Positions 48,638-60,836 of a DNA stretch of 64,000 nucleotides are shown piece by piece. The notes under the pieces were generated by a model. That model was not told where the DNA came from. It saw nothing but the letters and a program-made list of their open reading frames with translations, and did not search any database. This DNA is from Xanthomonas sp. Leaf148 (GTDB taxonomy: Bacteria; Pseudomonadota; Gammaproteobacteria; Xanthomonadales; Xanthomonadaceae). The stretch covers positions 1 to 64,000 of the forward strand of contig NZ_LMOP01000002.1 in NCBI RefSeq assembly GCF_001423585.1, in the 5' to 3' direction. Every line of letters starts with the position of its first letter. The first letter of the stretch is position 1. The position numbers and the translations under genes were made by a program.

Positions 48638-49138
48638 ATGCGTTTGCTGGTGTTGTTGGCGGTTTTGGCCGCGGTTGCGGGGTTGTACAACTATGGCGGC
48701 AACGCGCTCGACGAGACGCAGGTGCGCGATTTCTACGCGGCGCACGACAAGGCGATGGTGAGTCAGGATGGTGAGGCGCTCTGCGCCATGACCGCGCCGG
48801 AATTCGAAATGGTGGTGCTGTACCGCATGGACTCCCATCAGAAACGCGAGACCGTCAATCGCGCCAAGTACTGCAAGTCCAACGGCGAGTGGGCACAGGT
48901 GCTGCAGCAGATGCGCTCTGTGGCGGAGCCGGAAGAACTGATGGACTACAAGCATTCGATTACCAAGATCGAGATCGCGCCCGATGAGCAATCGGCGATG
49001 GTCGAAACACGCGCAACGCTCGGCCTGCCGGGTCTGCGCATGACTTTCCGTTCGCGCGACAAGGTGGTGCGCAAGCGCTGGAAGACCTTGATCACGCGTA
49101 GCGAAGGCACCGCCTGGGTTGGTCCGGCGTATCGGTAG
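48638..49138 (+). CDS. Exported or membrane-anchored protein of unknown function
   Basis: 166 residues from ATG 48638, preceded by CAGGGGG. N-terminal hydrophobic segment MRLLVLLAVLAAVAGLYNYG is a signal or anchor. The rest (RDFYAAHDKAMVSQDGEALC, then a beta-rich half) resembles an NTF2/SnoaL-like fold by pattern only. Two Cys (ALCAM, AKYCKS). Separate from the feo genes by 60 bp. Confidence 0.6.
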   Translation: MRLLVLLAVLAAVAGLYNYGGNALDETQVRDFYAAHDKAMVSQDGEALCAMTAPEFEMVVLYRMDSHQKRETVNRAKYCKSNGEWAQVLQQMRSVAEPEELMDYKHSITKIEIAPDEQSAMVETRATLGLPGLRMTFRSRDKVVRKRWKTLITRSEGTAWVGPAYR

Positions 49139-49161
49139 CCGGTAACCACGGTGCCTTCTAC

Positions 49162-49315
49162 TGCCGCCAAGACCGTCTAACGACGCGACTGCGCGCACCG
49201 CCAGTTGGGCGCGGCCGATGCTCGGTGCGGCAGTGTCCACTCGTCCGCTCCGGTTCTAGGCGCGGCCGTCCACACCCACCTGACGACGGCTCGCCACGTT
49301 CTGTCAGCGCTCTAC
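49162..49315. repeat. Dispersed intergenic palindromic repeat, copy 1
   Basis: A ~150-bp block alignable with 51302-51445. Shared landmarks in order are a CTAAC start, GGGCGCGGCCG, GCTCGG, CACACCCA, GGCTCGCCACGTT / TGCTCGCTACGTT and TGTCAGC / TGTTAGC. This copy is more diverged and its ends no longer pair well. Confidence 0.65.
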
Positions 49316-49377
49316 ATCGCAGCACGCACGCTGCAGTGCACAGCGCCTGCATTACGGGCGTTGGGTATGCTTGCGGT

Positions 49378-50580
49378 ATGACGACCTCCTTCCAGATCTC
49401 CCGACGTGCGCAGGCGCTGACCAGTTCGGCGATTCGCGAAATCCTCAAGGTGACCGAGCGGCCGGAGGTGACGTCCTTCGCCGGCGGTCTGCCATCGCCG
49501 GCGACCTTTCCGGTCGAGCGCATGCGCGCGGCCAGCGATCAGGTGTTGCGCGATGCGCCGCAGGCAGCGTTGCAATACGGCCCCACCGAAGGCTATGCGC
49601 CATTGCGCGAATGGGTGGCCGCGCGCTTGAGTCGCGATGGCGCCACGATCCGGCCCAGCCAGGTGCTGATCACCACCGGCTCGCAGCAAGGCCTGGATCT
49701 GCTCGGCAAGGTGTTCATCGACGAAGGCAGCAAGGTGCTGGTGGAGACGCCGAGCTATCTGGGCGCATTGCAGGCGTTTTCGCTGTTCCAACCAGCGTTT
49801 GTCGGCATGCCATCGGACGACGATGGCGTGGTGGTGGATGCGCTGGATCCGGCGCTGCTGGCCGATGCGCGCTTTCTGTATTGCCTGCCCAATTTTCAGA
49901 ATCCCACTGGTCGTCGCCTGCCATTGGCGCGACGTCAGGCGCTGGTCGCGCGTGCGGCCGAGGCCGGTGTGCCGATCGTCGAAGACGACCCGTACGGCGA
50001 GCTGTACTACAGCGGCGAACCCCTGCCGAGCCTGCTGTCGATGAACCCGGAAGGCGTCATCTACATGGGCTCGTTCTCCAAGGTGTTGGCGCCCGGGTTG
50101 CGGTTGGGGTATGTCGTCGCGCCGGAGGCGGTGCTGGGCAAGCTAATCCAGGCCAAGCAGGCGGCCGATCTGCATACGCCTTCGTTCACCCAGCGCATGG
50201 TGTATCAGACGCTGCAGGACGACTTTCTCGACACGCATATCCCGCAGATCCGCGCGCTGTACGCGCGGCAGTGCAGTCTCATGCTGGACGCGTTGGACCG
50301 CCACTTCCCGGCGCAGGTGCAGTGGAACCGCCCCGAAGGCGGCATGTTCCTCTGGGTGACGCTGCCGCCGGGTCTGGATGGCACCGTGCTGCTGGCGCGT
50401 GCGATCGCACGCAATGTCGCCTTCGTGCCGGGTGCGCCGTTCTTTGCGACCTTGCCGCAAGTCAACACGCTGCGGCTGTCGTTCGTCACCGTGCCGGGCG
50501 AGAAGATCGATGCCGGCATCCAGGTGCTGGGTGAGGTGCTACGCGAGGCGCTGGCCGAACTGCCAGGGCAGGGCGCATGA
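49378..50580 (+). CDS. PLP-dependent aminotransferase (class I/II, 2-aminoadipate-like)
   Basis: 400 residues. FAGGLPSPATFP at the start, LQYGPTEGYAPLREW, ITTGSQQGLDLLGK, VEDDPYGELYY and the PLP lysine Lys235 in GSFSKVLAPGLRLGY. The overall pattern is that of the MocR/LysN-type aminotransferases without the DNA-binding domain. The amino-acid substrate cannot be fixed. 4-bp overlap with the MOSC gene. Confidence 0.88.
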   Translation: MTTSFQISRRAQALTSSAIREILKVTERPEVTSFAGGLPSPATFPVERMRAASDQVLRDAPQAALQYGPTEGYAPLREWVAARLSRDGATIRPSQVLITTGSQQGLDLLGKVFIDEGSKVLVETPSYLGALQAFSLFQPAFVGMPSDDDGVVVDALDPALLADARFLYCLPNFQNPTGRRLPLARRQALVARAAEAGVPIVEDDPYGELYYSGEPLPSLLSMNPEGVIYMGSFSKVLAPGLRLGYVVAPEAVLGKLIQAKQAADLHTPSFTQRMVYQTLQDDFLDTHIPQIRALYARQCSLMLDALDRHFPAQVQWNRPEGGMFLWVTLPPGLDGTVLLARAIARNVAFVPGAPFFATLPQVNTLRLSFVTVPGEKIDAGIQVLGEVLREALAELPGQGA

Positions 50581-51296
50581 CATCGCCTGCGTTGGTGTCG
50601 CAAGCGCCGGTTGCCACGCACATCGATAGCGTCGCAATTGGTGTTGCGCGCGACTTCACCCGCCCCGGTAGCCGCAGCGCGATCGACAAGCGCGTCGTGC
50701 ACGGGTCGCTGCAAGTCGGTGTCGAAGGCTTGCAAGGCGACGAGCAGGGCGACCGGCGCGTGCATGGCGGGCCGGACAAGGCGATTCATCATTATCCGCG
50801 CGACCACTACGCTGCCTGGCGCAACGAGATTGGCGCGCATGCACTGCTGGAAGCGGCCGGCGCGTTCGGCGAGAACCTGAGCAGCACCGGCCTGACCGAG
50901 GCCACGGTCTGCCTTGGCGATCGCTTTAGGTTGGGCACGGCCGTGGTGGAGGTCTCGCAGCTGCGTCAACCGTGCTGGAAGCTGTCGGACCGCTTCGGTG
51001 TGCGCGACATGGCGCGCCGGGTGCAGGAAACCGGCCGCACCGGCTGGTATTACCGCGTACTGCAGCCCGGTGCCGTGGCCTCCGGCGACACGCTGACACT
51101 GCAGGAGCGGCCGCATCCGAAGTGGAGCCTGTCGCGGGTACAGCAGGTGCTGTATGCACGCGAAGTCGATGTCGCGGCCATCACCGAGCTGCTACGTCTT
51201 CCGTTGGTGCCGTCGTGGCAGGCCTTGTTCGAGCGCCGCCTGCAGCGCAGCGAAGTGGAGAGCTGGAGCAGGCGCCTGACCGGCGTCGACGAATAA
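50577..51296 (+). CDS. MOSC-domain protein (YiiM-like)
   Basis: 239 residues. MOSC landmarks: GVEGLQGDEQGDRRVHGG, then KAIHHYPRDHY, GAFGENLSSTGLTE and the conserved Cys in VSQLRQPCWKLS. Proteins of this type bind molybdenum cofactor and reduce N-hydroxylated compounds (YiiM). Co-transcribed with the aminotransferase; a functional link is not evident. Confidence 0.88.
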   Translation: MTSPALVSQAPVATHIDSVAIGVARDFTRPGSRSAIDKRVVHGSLQVGVEGLQGDEQGDRRVHGGPDKAIHHYPRDHYAAWRNEIGAHALLEAAGAFGENLSSTGLTEATVCLGDRFRLGTAVVEVSQLRQPCWKLSDRFGVRDMARRVQETGRTGWYYRVLQPGAVASGDTLTLQERPHPKWSLSRVQQVLYAREVDVAAITELLRLPLVPSWQALFERRLQRSEVESWSRRLTGVDE

Positions 51297-51301
51297 AGAG
51301 C

Positions 51302-51445
51302 AGCTAACAAAAAACCACCGTGCTCACCTCCAGGCGGGCGCGGCCGGTGCTCGGAATTCTCTTGTACGACTCGCACGCGTCGGTTGCTGCGCGCCGTGCA
51401 CACCCAGCTGTGCACTGCTCGCTACGTTTTGTTAGCCGCTCCGGG
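51302..51445. repeat. Dispersed intergenic palindromic repeat, copy 2
   Basis: Starts GCTAACAAAA (51303-51312) and ends TTTTGTTAGC (51426-51435), perfect inverted ends, with internal GC-rich palindromes. Related to 49162-49315. The rest of the gap 51446-51762 has no gene; at 51694-51725 it carries a GATTCCCG tandem of the type seen near 42970. Confidence 0.75.
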
Positions 51446-51762
51446 CAGTCGTCGCGCTCTGCGGTCAGTGATTGGCCGCTAGCCAACCGCGCAAAAATCA
51501 GCGCAAAGCTAACGTCACGCGCTGCGGCGGCGCTGAAGGCCCAAGCGCATCGCCGAGCACGCGCAGTCTCCACAGATGCGCGCAGCCAGCCGCGGCGCCA
51601 CTGCAAACGTCAACACGACAAGCCACAAGCGGCTCCACATCCACCAAACCACGACATCCCCAACAATCGCTCAGACCGCACACACCGCTCTGACGATTCC
51701 CCAATCCCGATTCCCGATTCCCGCACCTTGTGCAACCTCCACCGCCTCGCTAGCCTGCGGGC

Positions 51763-52479
51763 ATGACAACGTCCCCTGTAAAAGTGTTGATCCACGGCGC
51801 CTCCGGGCGGATGGGCAAGGCATTGCTGCGCCTGGCGGCTGAAGACGACGCGTTGCATGTCGTCGGCGCGGTGGTAGGGCGCTCGCCATCGCAGCGCGTG
51901 GTGGACGGCGTGCCGTTCTTTGCCGCCAGCGAACTGGGCGGTGCACCAGCCTTCGATGTGGCCATCGACTTCAGCCTGCCGCAAGGCTTTGCGCCGATCC
52001 TGGCGCTGTGCGCGCAACGCGGTAAGCCGCTGGTGTCCGGCACCACCGGGTTGGACGAGGCGCAACGCGCCGCGCTGCGCGATGCTGCGCAACAGATTCC
52101 GTTGGTGTGGGCCTCCAACTTCAGCCTGGGTGTCGCGGTGCTCACCGAATTGGTCGAGCGTGCCGCCGGCACCTTGCCAGGGTGGGATTGCGACATCATC
52201 GAAGCGCATCACGTCCACAAACAGGACGCGCCATCCGGTACCGCATTGACGCTGGGCGAAGCTGCCACCGGCAGCGGGGCGCAGCCGCGGTTTGCCAGCC
52301 TACGGGCCGGCGATATCGTCGGCGAGCACACGGTGCAGTTCACCGGGCTGGGCGAGCGCGTCGAGCTGGTGCACCGCGCCACCAATCGCGACATCTTCGC
52401 GCGCGGCGCCCTGCACGCGGCCAAACGCCTGATTGGCCGGCCGGCCGGCAGCTACCGGGTACGCGACCTGGTGCTGTAA
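51763..52479 (+). CDS. dapB: 4-hydroxy-tetrahydrodipicolinate reductase
   Basis: 238 residues. NAD(P) motif LIHGASGRMGKALL near residue 9, SGTTGLDEAQ, catalytic His pair and Lys in EAHHVHKQDAPSGTA, and TVQFTGLGERVELVHRA. It makes tetrahydrodipicolinate for lysine and peptidoglycan. It lies 240 bp upstream of carA, an order seen in many proteobacteria. Confidence 0.96.
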   Translation: MTTSPVKVLIHGASGRMGKALLRLAAEDDALHVVGAVVGRSPSQRVVDGVPFFAASELGGAPAFDVAIDFSLPQGFAPILALCAQRGKPLVSGTTGLDEAQRAALRDAAQQIPLVWASNFSLGVAVLTELVERAAGTLPGWDCDIIEAHHVHKQDAPSGTALTLGEAATGSGAQPRFASLRAGDIVGEHTVQFTGLGERVELVHRATNRDIFARGALHAAKRLIGRPAGSYRVRDLVL

Positions 52480-52596
52480 GACATCGCGCAACCGCGTATG
52501 AACAATTGCACGGTTGCGCGGCGTATTCATGCCGCCGTTGCGATGCGCCCGGCGCATTGACTGCGCTGCAGGCTGGCAAGCCGGGGCACTTGCCTT

Positions 52597-52602
52597 TACA
52601 AT
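52597..52602 (+). promoter_or_regulatory. Possible -10 element of the carA operon
   Basis: TACAAT at 52597-52602 with a poor -35 (TGGCAA, 52574-52579) 17 bp upstream, 118 bp before carA. Low-confidence sequence match; no arginine or pyrimidine operator is evident in the leader. Confidence 0.3.
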
Positions 52603-52719
52603 TCTCGCTTGCCCGAACCAGCGTCGGACCGGTCCCCAGCACCGCGTCCGCGCTTTGCTGCAACCGGAATTTGGCCGGAAGCGCATCGGAGTCCCAGGCA
52701 GCCAGAGCGAGACCCCCAC

Positions 52720-53895
52720 GTGACCCAACCCGCAATCCTTGTCCTCGAAGACGGCACCGTGTTCGAGGGCGAATCCGTAGGCGCCACCGGGCTTTCTGTC
52801 GGTGAAGTGGTGTTCAACACCGCCATGACCGGCTATCAGGAAGTCCTGACCGATCCCTCCTACGCCCGCCAGATGATCACGCTGACCTATCCGCACATCG
52901 GCAATACCGGCTTTACCGACCAGGATGACGAAGCCCGCAAGATCTGGGCCGCCGGCCTGATCGTGCGCGATGTGCCGCGCCGCCCCAGCAACTGGCGCAG
53001 CCAGGTGGCCTTGCCGGAGTGGCTACAGGCCCGCGGCGTAGTCGCCATCTCCGGCATCGACACCCGCAAGCTGACCCGCCTGTTGCGCGAGAAGGGCGCC
53101 CAGAACGGCGCGCTGATGGCCGGCGAGATCGACGTCGAAAAGGCGCTGGAAGCCGCGCGCAAGTTCCCCGGCCTGAAGGGCATGGATCTGGCCAAGGTGG
53201 TCTCCACCGAGACGCGTTACACCTGGCAGGAAGGCTCGCTCGATCTGAACTCCGACGCCTTTCTCGGCCTCGGTGCGTTGAATAGTGGCAAGTCCGCAGA
53301 TGCAGGTGCGAACTCTGTCGAAGGACGCACGTTCAAGGTCGTGGCCTACGACTACGGCGTGAAGCTCAACATCCTGCGCATGCTGGCCGAGCGCGGGTGC
53401 GACGTCACCGTAGTGCCGGCGCAGACCCCGGTGGCCGAGGTGCTGGCGATGCAGCCCGATGGCGTGTTCCTGTCCAACGGCCCGGGCGACCCGGAACCCT
53501 GCGATTACGCGATTGCCGCGATCAAGGAACTGATCGCGCAGAAGATGCCCACCTTCGGCATCTGCCTGGGCCATCAGCTGCTGGCGTTGGCCGCCGGCGC
53601 GAAGACGGTGAAGATGACCACCGGCCACCACGGCGCCAATCACCCGGTGCAGGATCTGGATGGCGGGCGGGTGATGATCACTTCGCAGAATCATGGCTTT
53701 GCGGTGGACGAAACCACACTGCCGGCCAATGTGCGGGTCACCCATCGCTCGCTGTTCGATGGCACCAACCAGGGCATCGCCCTGACCGACGCACCGGCGT
53801 TCTCGTTCCAGGGCCACCCGGAAGCTTCGCCGGGCCCGCGCGATGTGGGGCCGTTGTTCGACCGGTTTACCGCGTTGATGGCGGCCAGGGCCTGA
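52720..53895 (+). CDS. carA: Carbamoyl-phosphate synthase small subunit
   Basis: 391 residues from GTG 52720. N-terminal small-subunit domain ([40 protein letters not shown]). The C-terminal class I amidotransferase has Cys in [16 protein letters not shown] and His/Glu in [15 protein letters not shown]. It supplies ammonia from glutamine for carbamoyl phosphate in arginine and pyrimidine synthesis. It ends overlapping the next start by one base. Confidence 0.96.
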   Translation: MTQPAILVLEDGTVFEGESVGATGLSVGEVVFNTAMTGYQEVLTDPSYARQMITLTYPHIGNTGFTDQDDEARKIWAAGLIVRDVPRRPSNWRSQVALPEWLQARGVVAISGIDTRKLTRLLREKGAQNGALMAGEIDVEKALEAARKFPGLKGMDLAKVVSTETRYTWQEGSLDLNSDAFLGLGALNSGKSADAGANSVEGRTFKVVAYDYGVKLNILRMLAERGCDVTVVPAQTPVAEVLAMQPDGVFLSNGPGDPEPCDYAIAAIKELIAQKMPTFGICLGHQLLALAAGAKTVKMTTGHHGANHPVQDLDGGRVMITSQNHGFAVDETTLPANVRVTHRSLFDGTNQGIALTDAPAFSFQGHPEASPGPRDVGPLFDRFTALMAARA

Positions 53896-54338
53896 TGATG
53901 GCGTCGCTGGCTCTGCCGTCGCGACCGTGCCGTTGGCGTGTGTACGTGTTGGCGGCGCTGGCGCTGGCGGCCTATCCGGCGTTCGTGCTGGTTGCGGTGT
54001 ATTCGCAGTGGCTCGGCGCTGGGCTGGCAGGTGGACGCAACGGCCCGGCCGATGCGTATCGGCACAGCCTTGCAAGCGCCATCGTCGCCTACACCTTGTC
54101 CCCGCGTTGCGTGGATTTGGTGACGGCGGTGATGGAGCGCGGCGGGCAGGGCAACGCCAGTCGGGCGATGGATGCCCACAACAACACGATCGGCGCGCGC
54201 ATTGGCGCGGCCGCTCCGAGCTGGGCCGCGATGCAGCGAGAGGTTCGCGCCGCGGTCGACCATGGTGCGATCGATGCCCGATCGCCCAACCAGATTACCT
54301 GGCGCGCCCCTGCGGCGTGGCAGGACCGACTTTACTGA
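53895..54338 (+). CDS. Membrane-anchored protein encoded between carA and carB
   Basis: 147 residues. An N-terminal hydrophobic segment ([20 protein letters not shown]) acts as signal or anchor. The rest has [19 protein letters not shown] and [20 protein letters not shown]. The RH...MDxHNNxIG pattern resembles the DUF6973-type domain. ATG 53895 shares one base with the carA stop and the gene ends 8 bp before carB, so it is part of the car transcript. Function unknown; it is not a known carbamoyl-phosphate synthase subunit. Confidence 0.75.
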   Translation: MMASLALPSRPCRWRVYVLAALALAAYPAFVLVAVYSQWLGAGLAGGRNGPADAYRHSLASAIVAYTLSPRCVDLVTAVMERGGQGNASRAMDAHNNTIGARIGAAAPSWAAMQREVRAAVDHGAIDARSPNQITWRAPAAWQDRLY

Positions 54339-54346
54339 GGACCCCC

Positions 54347-57585
<3,239 letters not shown>

Positions 57586-57589
<4 letters not shown>

Positions 57590-58062
57590 GAGCACCCATG
57601 ACCGCGAAGGGCGCGCTGCGCCTGCGCGAAGAACTCGATCAGTTGAAGTCGGTCAAGCGTCCGGCGGTGATCAGTGCGATCGCCGAAGCGCGCGCGCACG
57701 GCGACCTGAAGGAAAATGCCGAATACCATGCCGCGCGTGAGCAGCAGAGCTTCATCGAAGGCCGCATCAAGCAGCTGGAAGGCGAGCTCTCGCATGCCGA
57801 GATCATCGACATCACCAAGTTGTCGGCCGGCAGCAAGATCGTGTTCGGCGCCACCGTGACCCTGGCCGATACCGAGACCGACGAAGAGAAGCGCTACCAG
57901 ATCGTTGGCGATCTGGAGGCGGACATCAAGATGGGCATGATCGCGATTTCTTCGCCGTTGGCGCGCGCCCTGATCGGCAAGCTGGAAGGCGATTCGGTCA
58001 CCATCGACGCGCCGGCCGGCCAACGCGAGTACGAAGTGGTCACCGTCGCGTATCTGGATTGA
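57586..58062 (+). CDS. greA: Transcription elongation factor GreA
   Basis: 158 residues. The N-terminal coiled coil has the acidic tip [20 protein letters not shown]; the globular C-terminal domain has [14 protein letters not shown] and [16 protein letters not shown]. It rescues backtracked RNA polymerase by stimulating transcript cleavage. Coupled to carB by a 4-bp overlap; 18 bp to the next gene. Confidence 0.95.
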
Positions 58063-58080
58063 CGCACTGACGCCTGAGCG

Positions 58081-59001
58081 ATGACGACCGCAACGCTGCT
58101 GCTGCCCGAAAAACGCCGTCTGCCCGGAACGCTGGACAACGCGGTGGTGGCCAGTGCCCTGGCGCGCGCCGATCTGCACACCGCCGATGCCGGCGAAGTG
58201 GCGCAGTTGCAGCGGCATTTCACGTTGACGCCAGCGCAGTGGCCGGTGGCGGCATTGACCCGGCAACTGGATGCCGGCGATGCCGCAGGCGCCACCTGGG
58301 TGCGTGCCGACCCGGCCTATGTGGTGCCGGACATGCAGGGCGCACGCCTGATGGGCTACGGCGAGGCGCTTGGCGCCACCGCTGAGGACCTGGCGGTGCT
58401 GCTGCCGATCCTCAAGCCGATGTTCGGCGATGCCGGATTTGTGCTCGATGCGCCGACCCCATCGCGCTGGTATCTGCGTCTGTCGCCGGATGCCAAGCTG
58501 CCGGACTTCGCGCCGCCGGATGTGGCGATCGGCGACGATCTGTTCGAGCATCTGCCGGCCGGCGATTCTGGCCGGCGCTGGCGTGCCTTGCTGACCGAAG
58601 CGCAGGTGTTGCTGCATCAGCATCCGTGGAACGAAGGCCGCGTGGCCAGCGGCAAGCCGGCGATCAATTCGCTGTGGTTCTGGGGCGGCGGCGCACTGCC
58701 GCATGCGGTGACATCGCCGCATCGGCAGGTGCGCAGCCGCGAGTCGTTGCTGCGCGCGCTGGCGCTGGCGGCCAGTGCCGATGCGCAGGGCGATCAACGC
58801 GTGGATGCGCTGGTGGACCTGCGCCATCTGCGCTCGCTGCAGCAGTTCGGCGACGACGCAGTGGCACCGCTGCTGGCGGCGATGGCACGTAGCGAACTGG
58901 ATCGGCTGGTGCTGGATTTCCAGGACGGCGAAACGCTGACGTTGGCACGCACGCAACGCTGGCGGTTCTGGCGCACGCCGCGACAGCAACTGACGCAATG
59001 A
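58081..59001 (+). CDS. rpfE: RpfE-like protein
   Basis: 306 residues, soluble, no catalytic motif that I can name. It contains ATWVRADPAYVVPDMQGARL and INSLWFWGGGALP, a pattern I associate with the protein family named after RpfE of X. campestris and also annotated as phosphoglycerate-mutase-like regulatory protein. In X. campestris, rpfE is encoded next to recJ in the region that regulates pathogenicity factors, as here. It overlaps recJ by 4 bp. The name is from context and memory of the family; the function remains unclear. Confidence 0.7.
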   Translation: MTTATLLLPEKRRLPGTLDNAVVASALARADLHTADAGEVAQLQRHFTLTPAQWPVAALTRQLDAGDAAGATWVRADPAYVVPDMQGARLMGYGEALGATAEDLAVLLPILKPMFGDAGFVLDAPTPSRWYLRLSPDAKLPDFAPPDVAIGDDLFEHLPAGDSGRRWRALLTEAQVLLHQHPWNEGRVASGKPAINSLWFWGGGALPHAVTSPHRQVRSRESLLRALALAASADAQGDQRVDALVDLRHLRSLQQFGDDAVAPLLAAMARSELDRLVLDFQDGETLTLARTQRWRFWRTPRQQLTQ

Positions 59002-60737
59002 CCTCCACTCCCCGGATCGTCCGGCGCCCGCCAGGGCAGGCCGGAAGTTGGCCCGATGCCATGTTGCCGCTGCTGCGCCGCATCTACGCCGCGCGCGGTG
59101 TCCGCGATGCGCAGGGCGCGCAACCGCGGCTGGGCCAGTTGCTCTCGCCCGAGTTGCTGCACAACAGCGACGTGGCCGCCAATCTGTTGGCCGATGCGAT
59201 CGCCCAGCAACGGCGTATCCTGGTGGTGGGTGATTTCGACTGCGATGGCGCCACCGCCTGCGCGGTTGGCGTGCGCGGTTTGCGCATGCTCGGCGCGCTG
59301 GATGTGCACCACGCCGTGCCCAATCGCATGGTGCACGGCTATGGCCTGTCGCCTGCCTTGGTGGACGAGCTGGCTGCGCTGCAACCGGAGGTGTTGGTCA
59401 CCGTCGATCACGGCATCGCCTGCCATGCCGGCGTGGCCGCCGCCAAGGCGCGCGGCTGGACGGTACTGGTCACCGACCACCATTTGCCGGGCGAGGTGCT
59501 GCCGCCGGCCGATGCGATCGTCGACCCGAACCTGGCGGTCGACAGCTTTCCCAGCAAATCGCTGGCCGGCGTCGGCGTGATTTTTTACGTGTTGCTGGCG
59601 CTGCGCAGTGCGCTGCGCGCGCGCGGCGCCTTTGCCGACCGTGCCGAGCCGGATCTGTCGGTGTTGCTGGATCTGGTCGCCGTCGGCACGGTGGCCGATC
59701 TGGTGCCGCTGGACACCAATAACCGCGCGCTGGTGTCGGCCGGGTTGCGTCGACTGCGCGAGGGCAAGGGCTGCATCGGATTGCGCGCGCTGATCGATGC
59801 CAGCGGCCGCGATGTCGCGCGTCTGAGCGCCAGCGATATCGGCTTCGCGCTCGGGCCGCGCTTGAACGCGGCCGGCCGGCTGGAAGACATGTCATTGGGC
59901 ATCGAGCTGTTGCTCAGCGAAGACTGGAACCGGGCGCGCGAGATCGCCGCCACGCTCGAAGAGATCAATGCCGAGCGCCGCGCGGTGCAGCAGTTGATGA
60001 CCGACGATGCCGAGCAGGCGGTGACCAAGGTGGTGCTGGATGCCGATGGCGCCTTGCCGATCGCCGCCTGCCTGTTCGATGCGGAATGGCACCCCGGCGT
60101 GATCGGCTTGGTCGCCTCCAAATTGAAAGACCGGTTGCACCGTCCGGTGATCGCGCTGGCCCCGGCCGAGCCGGGCAGCAGCCAGTTGCGCGGTTCGGCG
60201 CGGTCCATTCCCGGCCTGCATATCCGCGACGTGCTGGCGGCGGTGGATGCGCGTCATCCAGGCTTACTGCAGAAGTTCGGCGGCCATGCGATGGCGGCGG
60301 GCTTGAGCATGGATCATGCCGCGCTGGCCACCTTCGAGCAGGCGTTTCAGGCGCAGGTACACGCGATGGTGGATGCGTCGCTGCTGCATGCCGAGTTGCA
60401 CAGCGATGGCGAGCTGGCCGCGCACGAACTCGATCACGTGCATGCCGAGGCGCTGCGTGTGGCCGGACCGTGGGGGCAGGGCTTTCCGGAGCCGCTGTTC
60501 GACGGCGAGTTCGAGATATTGCAATGGCGTCTGCTCAAGGAACGCCATCTCAAGCTGACCTTGCGTTGCGCCGGTCGTGCCGAGCCGCTCAATGCCATCC
60601 ATTTCAACGGATGGCGTGGCAGCGAACCGGCACGCAAGGTGCGGCTGGCGTATCGGTTGGTCAGCGACGATTACCGCGGCGGCACTGCGGTGCAGTTGAT
60701 CGTGGAGCATTGCGAGCCGGTCGTGGTCACCGCCTGA
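58998..60737 (+). CDS. recJ: Single-stranded-DNA-specific exonuclease RecJ
   Basis: 579 residues. DHH phosphoesterase motifs: ILVVGDFDCDGATACAVGV (motif I), VTVDHGIAC and VTDHHLPGE (DHH), VDPNL, and DLVAVGTVADLVPL. DHHA1 region: FGGHAMAAGLSMD. It degrades single-stranded DNA 5'-3' in recombination and mismatch repair. Last gene of the dapB-carA...recJ run. Confidence 0.96.
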   Translation: MTSTPRIVRRPPGQAGSWPDAMLPLLRRIYAARGVRDAQGAQPRLGQLLSPELLHNSDVAANLLADAIAQQRRILVVGDFDCDGATACAVGVRGLRMLGALDVHHAVPNRMVHGYGLSPALVDELAALQPEVLVTVDHGIACHAGVAAAKARGWTVLVTDHHLPGEVLPPADAIVDPNLAVDSFPSKSLAGVGVIFYVLLALRSALRARGAFADRAEPDLSVLLDLVAVGTVADLVPLDTNNRALVSAGLRRLREGKGCIGLRALIDASGRDVARLSASDIGFALGPRLNAAGRLEDMSLGIELLLSEDWNRAREIAATLEEINAERRAVQQLMTDDAEQAVTKVVLDADGALPIAACLFDAEWHPGVIGLVASKLKDRLHRPVIALAPAEPGSSQLRGSARSIPGLHIRDVLAAVDARHPGLLQKFGGHAMAAGLSMDHAALATFEQAFQAQVHAMVDASLLHAELHSDGELAAHELDHVHAEALRVAGPWGQGFPEPLFDGEFEILQWRLLKERHLKLTLRCAGRAEPLNAIHFNGWRGSEPARKVRLAYRLVSDDYRGGTAVQLIVEHCEPVVVTA

Positions 60738-60791
60738 GCCGAACGCGTGGCGACTTGCCTGCCTGCGCTGTTTTGATATGAGTGCAAATAA

Positions 60792-60817
60792 CTGCGGGCG
60801 CCCAATGGCGCCCGCAG
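60792..60817. terminator. Terminator shared by recJ and the convergent DUF1176 gene
   Basis: Perfect 11-bp stem CTGCGGGCGCC (60792-60802) / GGCGCCCGCAG (60807-60817) with a CAAT loop, between two convergent genes 20-55 bp away. Suitable for either strand. Confidence 0.8.
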
Positions 60818-60836
60818 CTGTCAGACAACAACGCTG

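Noticed and set aside
46393-48690. Minus-strand ORF of about 765 codons opposite feoB
   Set aside because: Shadow of feoB caused by codon bias; Arg/Gln/His-rich low-complexity product, no start signal.
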